Below the pieces are notes generated by a model that was given only the letters and a program-made list of their open reading frames with translations, made no database searches and had not been told where the DNA came from. A program made the position numbers and the translations under genes. This document shows, piece by piece, positions 1 through 7,911 of a stretch of 64,000 nt of DNA. The stretch lies in assembly GCA_035651955.1 (NCBI GenBank), contig DASRES010000086.1, positions 1-64,000 of the forward strand, given 5' to 3'. The DNA comes from Acidimicrobiia bacterium (GTDB lineage: Bacteria > Actinomycetota > Acidimicrobiia > IMCC26256 > JAMXLJ01). The stretch's first letter is position 1; every line of letters begins with the position of its first letter.

Positions 1-1173
1 CGGCTCGGGTGCCGTCGCGCGTCTCGGTCCCTGTCTCGGGCCGGGCACGGCGACGAGCGACGCCGTCCCCGTGCCGATGCGCGTGCGGAGTGCGTGCGTC
101 GCGCCGGTCTCGGGGACCACCGCGACGAGCCGCGGTCGGCGCGATCCCGTGTCGAGCACGAACAGCGTACGGCCGTCGGGCGACCACGCGACCGCGTGGA
201 GGTCGAACGCGCGGACGCGCAGGCGTTGGGCCGCGCCGGTGTCGAGGTCGACGACCACGACCGAGCGGTCCGGACCGACGACCACGAGATCACGCCCGTC
301 GCTCGAGACGCGCCCCAACAGCTCGGTGTTCATCGAGACGCCCGCCGCGAAGTAGGGGGACAGGAGCGGCGCGAGCGCGGGCTCGGCAAAGGAGCGGTCG
401 GCGCCGCCGTCGACGTCGGTGACGACGAGCGGACAGCGTGTCGCGTCACACGCGCGCACCCACGCGACGCGCGTCCCACCCGCACCGATCACCCGGCCGT
501 CGCGCACGAGCGTCGTGTCGCCGTCGAGCTCGTGGAAGCTCCACCCCGCGGTCACGAACCCATCTCGCAGCGCGGCGAGGGGCGACGGGTAGAGCGTGTC
601 CCCGCTCGGTTCCTCCACGACGTGGCCGTGTACGTCGACCGCGAAGAGGTTGCCGCTACCGCTCTTGGCCAGGACCACATGACGGCCGTCGGGCGCGGCG
701 ACGAGCGCGTCCGCGCTCGTCGCGACCGGAACCGGCGTGCCGGCAAGGTCCGCAGGCACCAGGTACGTGGAGAGGACGGGGGAGTTCGGCGTGGAAGGGA
801 GGGCGGCAACGAGCGCGTCGTGGGTCGCGAGCGTCAGGGTCACAGGGCCCGGTTGCGCGAGCGCGTCGTAGCGCGCGGTGCGTTCGGCACCCGTGTCGAC
901 GTCGACGCGCCGGAGCGTCGTGCCATCCGCGGTCACCAGCGCGGTGCCCGTCGCGAAGGGGAGCAGCGCGTGATGCCTGTGGTGCTCCGCGCGCACCGTC
1001 ACGAGCGCGGCGACGGCGACAACTGCCACGACTGTCAGCGCGGCGATCGCATGCATGCGCCGCTCGTGCCGCGGGTGGGTGAGTGAAGGCGTGCGGGCGG
1101 CGGACGCGGGCTCCTCGCCGTCGAGGTCGATGACGACGAGGTCGTCGTCCTCCCCGCCGTGCGTGCCGCGCAC
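1..1173 (-). CDS. Membrane-anchored propeller-like protein, 3' end beyond window
   Basis: The minus frame is open from GTG 1173 to the window edge, so the C-terminus is missing. A charged N-terminus of about 39 residues precedes one hydrophobic segment (MHAIAALTVVAVVAVAALV). The rest, outside the membrane, has short beta-rich repeats such as VAWSPDGRTLFVLD and APDGRHVVLAKSG, which resemble WD40/TolB-type blades. I infer a single-pass, surface-facing beta-propeller; no enzyme motif is visible. The start lies 20 nt after the stop of the upstream CoA-transferase gene, so the two may be co-transcribed. An in-frame ATG at 1056, directly before the membrane segment, is an alternative start. Function unknown. 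Confidence 0.6.
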   Translation of the reverse strand, partial: MRGTHGGEDDDLVVIDLDGEEPASAARTPSLTHPRHERRMHAIAALTVVAVVAVAALVTVRAEHHRHHALLPFATGTALVTADGTTLRRVDVDTGAERTARYDALAQPGPVTLTLATHDALVAALPSTPNSPVLSTYLVPADLAGTPVPVATSADALVAAPDGRHVVLAKSGSGNLFAVDVHGHVVEEPSGDTLYPSPLAALRDGFVTAGWSFHELDGDTTLVRDGRVIGAGGTRVAWVRACDATRCPLVVTDVDGGADRSFAEPALAPLLSPYFAAGVSMNTELLGRVSSDGRDLVVVGPDRSVVVVDLDTGAAQRLRVRAFDLHAVAWSPDGRTLFVLDTGSRRPRLVAVVPETGATHALRTRIGTGTASLVAVPGPRQGPRRATAPEP

Positions 1174-1193
1174 GCGCCGGATGGTACGGCGCG

Positions 1194-3509
1194 CTACTCG
1201 ACCGCGCCGTCGGCGCGGAGCTTCTCCTGCTCGTCGGGCGACAGGCCCAGCAGGTCGCCGAGGACCCAGTCGTTGTCCTGACCGAGCGTCGGGCCCGAAC
1301 GGTCGTAGCCGCTCGGCGCGTCCGAGAGCCGGAACCCGTTGCGCTCGTAGAGGCCCGGCCCCATCACGGGGTGCGTGAGACGCACGAAGTGGTCGCGCGC
1401 TGCGATCTGCGGGTCGTCGTGGAGGTCCCCGAAGTCCTGGACCGGCACGGCCTCGATCCCGGCCGCCTGCAGCCGATCGGCGACCTCCTCACGCGTACGC
1501 GTGCGCGTCCACGCGGACACCGCCGCCTCGACCTCGTCGATGCGCACGCGGCGGGCGTCGAACGTCGCGAGCGACGGATCGTCCACACCGATGATCTCCG
1601 CGAGGCGGGCCCATTCGTCGTCGGTCCACGCGGCGATCGCGACCCAGCGGTCGTCGCCGGTGCACGGGAACGCACCGTGGGGCACGGCGCGCGACGACCG
1701 GTTGCCGTCGCGCACACCGATCACACCGTCGTGCTCGTACGCGAGCAGCCACGGCGTGAGCGACCACATCGCGGCCTCGACCTGCGACAGGTCGAGGTAC
1801 ACGCCCCGCCCCGTGCGCGCGCGGTAGAGCAGACCGGCCGCGAGCGCGGTCGACACGAAGCGGGGCGCGAGCGAGTCCGTGATCGTCCCGTGCGGGCCGA
1901 CGGGCTCGCGGTCGGGCCATCCCGTCAGCCAGTTGAAGCCCGAAAGCGCGGACCCCTGGCTGCCGAACCCCGGGTAGTCGCGGTACGGGCCCGTCTGACC
2001 GTTCAGGCACGCGCTGATCATGACGAGGTCGGGCTTCTCGCGTGCGAGCGTGTCGTAGTCGAGCCCGAACCCGCGCATCGCGCGCGGCGCGAAGTTCTCG
2101 GCGACCGCGTCGGCCCACTCGACGACCAGTCGCTTCACCAGGTCGACCGCCGCGGGGTTCTTCAGGTTGAACGTGACGTTGCGCTTGCCGACGTTCAGGC
2201 CGTCGTACATCGGCGCGCCCTCGAGCCCATGCGGGTTGTCGGGCCCGAGCGCGTAGACGCGCAGGAAGTCGGGCCGGCTCTTCGACTCCACGCGCAACAC
2301 CGTCGCACCGTGCTCGACGAAGTAGCGCGTCGCGATCGGCCCCGCCGCGCCCGACCCGAACTCGAGGATGTTGACCCCCGCCCAGGCCCCGAGCCCGTCA
2401 CCGCGTTGGGACACTTTGTCGGCCATACGCCGCGTTTCTGTCCCAACGCGGGAAGGGGGTCGGGGTTCGGCCGGGGCCGCGTTCCCGTCCACGCTGCGGA
2501 CCGCGACGAACGAGCGCGGGAACCGCTCGTAGTCGCCGACCGGACCGAAGAAGTCGCGGGCCTCGAGCTGCTTGCTCGCGTAGATCTCTTTCGGCGAGTT
2601 CGCGGGCGCGAGCATCAGGTTCGTCTCGCACGCGATCTCGTACAGCTCCTGGCTCGTGTGGCGCGCGAAGTACTCACCGACCGCGCGCTCGATCGCGGCG
2701 AGCTCCTCGTCGGTCGCGGTGTTGGGTGCGAACTCTGACCAGTCGCGCTCGGTCATCACCGTCGCCTCGATCCCGTCCGCGGCGACGAGCTTCGTGAGCG
2801 TCTCGAGGCTCGGCACGCGTGCCTTGCCCCCGCGCAGGCCGAACGAGACGTAGCCGTCGAGCGTCGGCCAGATCTCGCGCGTACGGCCGATGTTCGCCCC
2901 GCGACGCGACCCCCGGAACCCGGTCTTCGGGTAGTTGGCGGGCGCGGTCATGTTCGCGATCAGGACGACCTCCTGCATCGAGAGGTCGACGCGCTGCGGC
3001 CGGCCCGAGGCGAGCGCGGTCAGCGCGGCGAACGCGGCCTCGGGGGCGGAGTGCGCATAGCCCGACGGCTCGGTGCAGCGCACGGGCGCGCGATCGGGAT
3101 CGCCCGTGCAGAACATGTTCCCGCTCGCGGCCATCACGCCGAGGTCCGACGCCCGCCACGACGCGCGCGGCCCGTCGAGACCGAACGGCGTGACGCTCAC
3201 CCACACGGCGTGCGGCGCCCGCGCGGGGTCGATGCGCCACGCCCCGGGGTGCGTGGGCGTGTCGACGACGACATCGGCACGCGCGAGCAGCGCGTCGAGC
3301 TCGGCGTCGTCGGGTCCGGAGACGCGCACGTTCTCCTTGCCCGCGTTCCAGGCCGCGAACCGGTGCGTCTCCACGCGTAGCGGGTCGCCCTCGGGCGGCT
3401 CGACCTTCACGACGTGCGCGCCGAGATCGCCGAGGACCCGGCTCGTCATCGCGGCCGGCTCGGCCGCGAGGTCGACCACGAACACGCCTTCGAGCAGTCG
3501 CTCGGCCAT
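1194..3509 (-). CDS. Tandem-domain CaiB/BaiF (class III) CoA-transferase
   Basis: The 771-residue product holds two CaiB/BaiF domains in one chain, about residues 1-340 and 375-760. Known family members move CoA between acyl-CoA and free acid through an aspartyl-CoA thioester. Both halves keep the motif around that aspartate: RVDLSMQE (Asp175) and YLDLSQVEA (Asp573). Most family members have one domain and dimerise, so this looks like a fused dimer. ATG 3509 is chosen because MAERLLEGVFVVDLA begins the fold; the frame stays open upstream to 3647 through repeat sequence. The linker (about residues 345-372) carries a DNA inverted repeat. The natural substrate cannot be read from sequence. Divergent from the amidohydrolase at 3787. 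Confidence 0.9.
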   Translation of the reverse strand: MAERLLEGVFVVDLAAEPAAMTSRVLGDLGAHVVKVEPPEGDPLRVETHRFAAWNAGKENVRVSGPDDAELDALLARADVVVDTPTHPGAWRIDPARAPHAVWVSVTPFGLDGPRASWRASDLGVMAASGNMFCTGDPDRAPVRCTEPSGYAHSAPEAAFAALTALASGRPQRVDLSMQEVVLIANMTAPANYPKTGFRGSRRGANIGRTREIWPTLDGYVSFGLRGGKARVPSLETLTKLVAADGIEATVMTERDWSEFAPNTATDEELAAIERAVGEYFARHTSQELYEIACETNLMLAPANSPKEIYASKQLEARDFFGPVGDYERFPRSFVAVRSVDGNAAPAEPRPPSRVGTETRRMADKVSQRGDGLGAWAGVNILEFGSGAAGPIATRYFVEHGATVLRVESKSRPDFLRVYALGPDNPHGLEGAPMYDGLNVGKRNVTFNLKNPAAVDLVKRLVVEWADAVAENFAPRAMRGFGLDYDTLAREKPDLVMISACLNGQTGPYRDYPGFGSQGSALSGFNWLTGWPDREPVGPHGTITDSLAPRFVSTALAAGLLYRARTGRGVYLDLSQVEAAMWSLTPWLLAYEHDGVIGVRDGNRSSRAVPHGAFPCTGDDRWVAIAAWTDDEWARLAEIIGVDDPSLATFDARRVRIDEVEAAVSAWTRTRTREEVADRLQAAGIEAVPVQDFGDLHDDPQIAARDHFVRLTHPVMGPGLYERNGFRLSDAPSGYDRSGPTLGQDNDWVLGDLLGLSPDEQEKLRADGAVE

Positions 3510-3530
3510 CACGCTCCCGTCTGAGCCTTT

Positions 3531-3600
3531 GGTCGCGCTCGCAAGCTCCCCGCTCGCGCAGCCCCTGGTCGCGCGGCGCGAGCTCGCCGCTCGCGCACCT
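3531..3600. repeat. Two imperfect 35-bp direct repeats
   Basis: Two adjacent units begin at 3531 and 3567 with GGTCGCGC and share GAGCTC/AAGCTC followed by CGCTCGCGCA. The first unit also matches an 18-bp block, GGTCGCGCTCGCAAGCTC, inside the acyl-CoA synthetase gene at 10003-10020. This suggests a dispersed repeat family. It sits between the divergent CoA-transferase and amidohydrolase genes. Confidence 0.6.
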
Positions 3601-3697
3601 GACGCGGGCGTCACCCTAACGCCGGTTCCACGACCACTCGGGAGCACGGTTCTGACGGTGCATCAGAGTTGACACGCGCGTCAGGGAACTCCACAAT
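3600..3697 (+). promoter_or_regulatory. Paired TGAC-N6-GTCA operators and promoter of amidohydrolase gene
   Basis: Two 14-bp sites differ at only two positions: TGACGCGGGCGTCA at 3600-3613 and TGACACGCGCGTCA at 3670-3683. The second overlaps TTGACA (3669-3674), which is followed after 17 nt by CACAAT (3692-3697), a plausible sigma-70-type promoter reading toward 3787. A repressor on the second site would block polymerase. The architecture is typical of TetR-family operators; which regulator binds is not known. Confidence 0.5.
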
Positions 3698-3786
3698 CGG
3701 GACGCCGCTCGACGCCGCGCCCCGTCTCCCGTCGGGCGCTCCGGCGGCGCTCGAGATCGACGTGCGAGATCGAAAGGACGTGCTCC

Positions 3787-4956
3787 ATGTCGAAGTACCG
3801 CATCGTCGACGCGGACTGCCACATCCTCGAGCCGCCCGACATCTGGAAGAACCACCTCCCGAAGAAGTACCAGGACAAGGCGCCGCAACTCGTGAAGGAC
3901 GCCGAAGGCGGCGATGCCTGGCAGTTCGCCGGCGCGGCCGCGCCCGACCCGATCGGACTGACCGCGACGCCGGGCATGCCGTTCGACCAGTTCCGGTGGA
4001 CGGGCGTCACCTACGACGAGGCGCGCCCCGGTTGCTACAACGGCGCGGAGCGCCTGAAGGACATGGACGCGGACGGCGTCGACGCCGAGTTCCTCTACGC
4101 GCCGCAGCGCACCATCGGGCACTTCCTTGGCGACGAGGACGACGACTTCGTGCTCGCCGGCGTGCAGGCGTACAACGACTTCCTCTTCGACGAGTTCTGC
4201 GCGCCCGACCCCACACGCCTCATCGCGCTCGCGCAGATCCCGTCGCTCGGGATCGACAGCGCGGTCGACGGCCTCCGCAAGGCGAAGGCGCGCGGCGCGA
4301 AGGGCGTCGTCGTGTCGAACTGGCCCTCGGGCAACAACGCGGTCTCGACCGCGGACGACCCGTTCTGGGCCGCGGCATGCGACGAGGGGATGCCGATCTC
4401 CATCCACATCAACGTCGTGTCGCGCGCGCAGCGTCAGGCGCAGCGCAAGGCCGCGTCACAGGGGACGCAGAGCATCTACGGCGGGAAGGGCGAGGCCGCG
4501 AAGGCGAAGGCCGTCGGCGGTCTCGGCAACGTCTTCTCGATGGTGCCGGCGAACATCTCCCAGATGATCTTCACCGGCGTGTTCGAGCGGTTCCCCGAGC
4601 TGCGGATCGCGTGGATCGAGACGGGCGTCGGGTGGATCCCGCACTTTCTCGAGATGATGGACGACAAGTTCTGGCGCAACCGGTCGTGGGGCGAGCTGCC
4701 GATCTCCGAGCCGCCCTCGACGTACTGGTACCGCAACATGTGCGCCTCGTTCATCACCGACCGCTCGGGCATCGACCTGCGCCACAAGGTCGGCGTCGAG
4801 AACATGATGTGGTCGAGCGACTACCCGCACCACGGCAACGACTGGCCGCACTCGCGCAAGGTGATCGAGGAGACGATGGGCGGCCTCCCGAAGGAGGAGC
4901 GCGAGGCGATCATCGGCGGGAACGCGGCCCGGGTCTTCCACCTCGACGACGCGTAG
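3787..4956 (+). CDS. Amidohydrolase family 2 (ACMSD-like) metal-dependent hydrolase
   Basis: The 389-residue protein begins with the metal-binding strand IVDADCHILEPPD (Asp-x-His type, residues 6-18). It ends with WSSDYPHHGNDWP, the conserved Asp-containing strand of amidohydrolase family 2 (2-amino-3-carboxymuconate semialdehyde decarboxylase superfamily). Such enzymes hydrolyse or decarboxylate cyclic or aromatic acids in a TIM barrel. AAAGGA lies 9-14 nt before the ATG. In acyl-CoA and aromatic degradation loci of actinobacteria these proteins often accompany CaiB transferases, as here across the divergent region. The substrate is not predictable. Confidence 0.88.
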   Translation: MSKYRIVDADCHILEPPDIWKNHLPKKYQDKAPQLVKDAEGGDAWQFAGAAAPDPIGLTATPGMPFDQFRWTGVTYDEARPGCYNGAERLKDMDADGVDAEFLYAPQRTIGHFLGDEDDDFVLAGVQAYNDFLFDEFCAPDPTRLIALAQIPSLGIDSAVDGLRKAKARGAKGVVVSNWPSGNNAVSTADDPFWAAACDEGMPISIHINVVSRAQRQAQRKAASQGTQSIYGGKGEAAKAKAVGGLGNVFSMVPANISQMIFTGVFERFPELRIAWIETGVGWIPHFLEMMDDKFWRNRSWGELPISEPPSTYWYRNMCASFITDRSGIDLRHKVGVENMMWSSDYPHHGNDWPHSRKVIEETMGGLPKEEREAIIGGNAARVFHLDDA

Positions 4957-4974
4957 CGCGCCGCGCGTCGCGTC

Positions 4975-5730
4975 TCAGCGTTCGACGGCGGGGACCTCGT
5001 CGGTGACGTCGTCGCGCGAGTCGGCCTTTCCGTGCTCGGCACGCTCGCGCTCGACGGCGGCGAGGGTCAGGCGTTGCAGCGTGCGCTGGTGCACGTACTC
5101 GACGATGCGACCGACGATCGGCAGGAGGTTCGCCGCCGACGCCGCGGCCTGGTTCTGGAACGCCTCCAGCTCGCCCGGCTGCCACGCCGGTCCGCGCTCA
5201 CCGCGGAACAGACCGACGACCTGCGACTGCATCTGCTCGACGCCGACGACATAGATGGACACGAGCTCGACGACGATGTCGGCCGGCAGTCCGACCTTGC
5301 GCAGCTCGGCCGCCGCGCGCAGCACGTCGAGATCGGCGCCGTCGTACGCGTCGCGGCCGAACTCGCCCGGGTCCCGCAGCAGCCCGACCTCACGGAACCG
5401 TTGCGCGAGGTCGCGCTCGAGCCCGGACCGCTCCACGAGCGTGTCGAAGTCGTAGTCGGGCCCGGTCGAGCCGAAGATCCCGTCGATCATCCCGGGGCGG
5501 TCGGCATCGAGCAGGGCCCGGATCGCGGCGAGCGAGAAGCGGCGCTCCTGCAGGTCGCGGATGCGCTCGAGCCGCTCCAGGTGCTCGGGGCCGTACACCT
5601 TCGTCCGGCCCGAGCGGGCGGCCGGGGGAAGGAGGCCCTCACGCTGGTAGAAGCGGATGGTGTCGACGGTCAGGCCGGCCCGGTGCGCCAGGTCGTCGAT
5701 CCGCCACTGCGTCTCGGCCACGGGTCTCAT
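4975..5730 (-). CDS. MerR-family transcriptional regulator
   Basis: Residues about 9-80 form a MerR winged helix: WRIDDLAHRAGLTVDTIRFY, then REGLLPP, then the RLERIRDLQERRFSLAAIR helix. The C-terminal part is helical (ELRKVGLPADIVVELVSIY) and has no Cys ligand set, so a metal sensor is unlikely and an organic effector more likely. ATG 5730 is used; an in-frame GTG at 5745 is possible. The gene converges on the amidohydrolase with an 18-nt gap. The palindromes at 5757-5804, just upstream, are its likely target and would let it control the small gene at 5896 and itself. Confidence 0.88.
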   Translation of the reverse strand: MRPVAETQWRIDDLAHRAGLTVDTIRFYQREGLLPPAARSGRTKVYGPEHLERLERIRDLQERRFSLAAIRALLDADRPGMIDGIFGSTGPDYDFDTLVERSGLERDLAQRFREVGLLRDPGEFGRDAYDGADLDVLRAAAELRKVGLPADIVVELVSIYVVGVEQMQSQVVGLFRGERGPAWQPGELEAFQNQAAASAANLLPIVGRIVEYVHQRTLQRLTLAAVERERAEHGKADSRDDVTDEVPAVER

Positions 5731-5756
5731 GCTCGCGCCCCGCACCCGCCCTGTCG

Positions 5757-5804
5757 GTGACTCCCGTCACGTACTTGACAGTACGGACTGTGAGAGTAAA
5801 TACT
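5757..5804 (+). promoter_or_regulatory. Candidate MerR operator/promoter
   Basis: TTGACA at 5775-5780 and a -10-like TAAATACT at 5797-5804 frame the inverted repeat ACAGT-ACGG-ACTGT (5778-5791). A palindrome lying between -35 and -10 is the classic MerR arrangement. A second palindrome, GTGAC-TCCC-GTCAC, lies at 5757-5770. The promoter reads toward the small gene at 5896 with a leader of roughly 85 nt. The region is AT-richer than its surroundings. Confidence 0.5.
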
Positions 5805-5895
5805 TTCAGGGAACACGCTCACGTGCCGATTGTTACACAGTACGAACACACAGTGCTTGTGCACCGCAGCGCAAGCTGAACGAGGACGAACGAGC

Positions 5896-6045
5896 ATGAC
5901 CGCAGCCCCGACCAGCATCGAGACCCGCCGGGAGGCCGAGCGCCGCCAGCACGCCCTCACGTGGGTGGCCCGCCAGCTCGAGTGGGAGCAGGTCCTCAAC
6001 GCCCTGCGGGCCCGGCGTTCCGCCGTCGCCCGTCAGGCCGCCTGA
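5896..6045 (+). CDS. Small basic helical protein of unknown function
   Basis: ATG 5896 opens a 49-residue frame beginning MTAAPTSIETRREAERRQ and ending ARRSAVARQAA. It is rich in Arg, Ala, Gln and Trp, predicted helical, with no signal peptide or membrane segment. Support comes from its position: a good promoter-like region sits upstream at 5775-5804 and no other gene fits there. GAGGACGAACGAGC before the ATG gives only a weak ribosome binding site. I do not recognise the family; it may be a small DNA- or RNA-binding protein controlled by the adjacent MerR regulator. Confidence 0.5.
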   Translation: MTAAPTSIETRREAERRQHALTWVARQLEWEQVLNALRARRSAVARQAA

Positions 6046-6155
6046 CGACACCAGATCCGCGGCGCGCACCACGCGCCCATCTGTTCTCGACGCCGCCGCG
6101 TCGGGTCCGCGCGAACTCCCCCTCCCGCGACCCGGCGCCCGGCGTCGTCTCGCGT

Positions 6156-6218
6156 AGCGAGCGGAGCGGATGGAGCGAGGCGCAGCCGAGCGGAAGGAGC
6201 CGAGCGGGAGCGGAGCGA
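6156..6218. repeat. Low-complexity GAGCGGA-type repeat
   Basis: This stretch is built from variants of GAGCGGA and GAGCGAG (for example TAGCGAGCGGAGCGGATG, then CCGAGCGG twice). It lies in the 190-nt gap between the small gene and the DUF35 gene, both ending here. It could act in transcription termination between these convergent genes, but no clean hairpin is obvious. Confidence 0.4.
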
Positions 6219-6235
6219 TCGACGTCGCGTCGTGA

Positions 6236-6691
6236 TCAGACGGGCGTCCAGCGGGGGAACGTGACGTCGCCCACCGGTTGGAACACGACCCGTACCGGCA
6301 TGCCGATCTCGATCGTCGCCCGGTCGACCTCGTTGATCGCGCCGTCCTCGGCGGGGACGAGGTTCCCGACGAAGCGGATCCCCGGCTCCTCGTCGAGCGC
6401 GACGACCACGACGTTGTAGGGCGCGAGCGCTCCGTACGCGGGGAGCAGCGGCGGGTGCGCGACGACGTAGGACCACACGGTGGCGCGTCCCGACGTCGGC
6501 TCCCACCGCCGCTCCGTGGAGTGGCAGTACGGGCACATCGGCCGGGGCGGCATGCGGCGACGTCCGCAGTTCCCGCACACCTGCACGAGGAGCTCGTGAC
6601 GGGCGCACCCCTGCCAGAACTCGGCGCCCTCGTCCCCCTCGAGCAGCGGGAGCACGAAGCCCGACTGCTGACCGGGTTGCACGGCGGTCAC
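6236..6691 (-). CDS. DUF35 zinc-ribbon/OB-fold acyl-CoA-binding protein
   Basis: The 151-residue protein has a rubredoxin-like zinc ribbon (CGNCGRRRMPPRPMCPYC, residues about 39-56) followed by an OB-fold (ATVWSYVVAHPPLLP, YNVVVVALDEEPGIRF). This is the DUF35/ChsH2 architecture. Such proteins bind acyl-CoA and pair with thiolase-like partners, as in the steroid side-chain aldolase Ltp2-ChsH2. The thiolase-like gene ends 1 nt upstream, so the two are almost certainly translated together. It probably forms a complex with that partner. Confidence 0.85.
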   Translation of the reverse strand: MTAVQPGQQSGFVLPLLEGDEGAEFWQGCARHELLVQVCGNCGRRRMPPRPMCPYCHSTERRWEPTSGRATVWSYVVAHPPLLPAYGALAPYNVVVVALDEEPGIRFVGNLVPAEDGAINEVDRATIEIGMPVRVVFQPVGDVTFPRWTPV

Positions 6692-6692
6692 G

Positions 6693-7847
6693 TCAGCTCC
6701 TCAGGACGAGCGCGCTCGTCGGTACGCCCTCGCCGCTCGTGACGAGGCAGTTGTCCGTCCCCTCGACCTGCGCGGTCGAGGTACCGCGCACCTGCCGGAC
6801 GCCCTCGGTGATCAGGTTGAAGCCGTGCACGTACGCCTCGCTCATCCCCGCACCGGACGTGTTCACCGGCAGCCGGCCGCCGAGCTCGATCGCGCCGTCG
6901 TCGGTGAACGGTCCGCCCTCGCCGCGCTCACAGAACCCGTAGCCCTCGAGCGACAGGATGATCAGCGGGCTGAACGCGTCGTAGAGCTGGGCGACCTTGA
7001 TGTCGGCAGGCGTGAAGTCCGACGTCGACCAGAGCTTGCGCGCGCACGCCCACGCGGGGCCCCGCAGCGGGTCGTCGGTGAAGTAGTTCGTCATCGTCTG
7101 GTGCTGCGGCGGGATGCTCTGCGCGAACGCGTGGATGTACGCGGGCTTGTTCGGCAGGTCACGCGCGCGCTCCGCCGACGTGATCACCGCGGCGAGCGCG
7201 CCGTCGGTCTCGAGGCAGTTGTCGAAGAGGCACAGCGGCTCGGAGATCCAGCGCGCCTCCATGTACTGCTCGCGCGTCAACGGTCGCTCGTACATGGTCG
7301 CTGCCGGGTTGCGGTTGGCGTGCTTGCGCGCCGCGAGCGCGACGTTGGCGAGGTGGTCGCGCGTGCCGCCGTACTCGTGCATGTACCGACGGGTGAGCAT
7401 CGCGATCTCGTCGACGGGGCGCAGCAACCCGAACGGTCGCGACCACTGGTGGTCGCCGCCGACACGCTGCTCGATCTGGGCCCACGGCCGGCTCGTCGCG
7501 GCCGCCCGCTTGCGGGCCCGCCACGCGACGACGATCTCGGCCTGGCCCGTCACGACTGCCATCGCGGCCTGCCCGACGACGCCGCACCCCGCGCCGCCGC
7601 CGAAGCCGATCTGGCTGAACCACGTGATCTCACCCATGCCGACGTTGCGGGCGACGTCGACCTCGCGGTTCTGCTCCATGGTGTACGACGCCAGCCCGTC
7701 GACCTCCGACGGCGCGATGCCGCACCCGTCGAGCGCGTTCTTGATCGCGATGCACGCGAGCTCGAGCTCCGACTGGGGGAGACCCTTGCCGAGGGTCGTC
7801 TGCCCGATCCCGACGATCGCGGTCTTGTCGGTCAGCGGCCCGCTCAT
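6693..7847 (-). CDS. Thiolase-like (SCP2/Ltp2-type) enzyme
   Basis: The 384-residue protein starts DKTAIVGIGQTTLGKGLPQ and shows the thiolase fold motifs FGGGAGCGVVGQAAMAV and VNTSGAGMSEAYVHGFNL. In Ltp2-type aldolases catalytic tyrosines replace thiolase chemistry; here QLYDAFSP and EAYVHGF supply tyrosines in similar places. With the DUF35 partner next door this fits a retro-aldol carbon-carbon lyase acting on a branched or steroid-like acyl-CoA better than a plain thiolase. That is inference from context. A classical thiolase or lipid-transfer protein is the alternative. Confidence 0.85.
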   Translation of the reverse strand: MSGPLTDKTAIVGIGQTTLGKGLPQSELELACIAIKNALDGCGIAPSEVDGLASYTMEQNREVDVARNVGMGEITWFSQIGFGGGAGCGVVGQAAMAVVTGQAEIVVAWRARKRAAATSRPWAQIEQRVGGDHQWSRPFGLLRPVDEIAMLTRRYMHEYGGTRDHLANVALAARKHANRNPAATMYERPLTREQYMEARWISEPLCLFDNCLETDGALAAVITSAERARDLPNKPAYIHAFAQSIPPQHQTMTNYFTDDPLRGPAWACARKLWSTSDFTPADIKVAQLYDAFSPLIILSLEGYGFCERGEGGPFTDDGAIELGGRLPVNTSGAGMSEAYVHGFNLITEGVRQVRGTSTAQVEGTDNCLVTSGEGVPTSALVLRS

Positions 7848-7858
7848 GCCGGGCGCGC

Positions 7859-7905
7859 TTCATGCGTCGAAGAACCGCGCTCAGCACGGCTTGCCGACGC
7901 ATGAA
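7859..7905. repeat. Dispersed palindrome, copy 1 (CATGCGTCG arms)
   Basis: Perfect 11-bp arms TTCATGCGTCG (7859-7869) and CGACGCATGAA (7895-7905) flank 25 nt. The same CATGCGTCG core recurs at 18217-18267 and 31720-31768. This copy lies between two co-directional genes, unlike the other two, which lie between convergent genes. Confidence 0.6.
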
Positions 7906-7911
7906 CGATCG

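Noticed and set aside
94-1086. 330-codon plus-strand open frame
   Set aside because: It is antisense to the membrane-anchored protein frame, its translation is Arg/Asp/His-rich low complexity typical of GC-rich shadow frames, and it shows no fold or start signal.
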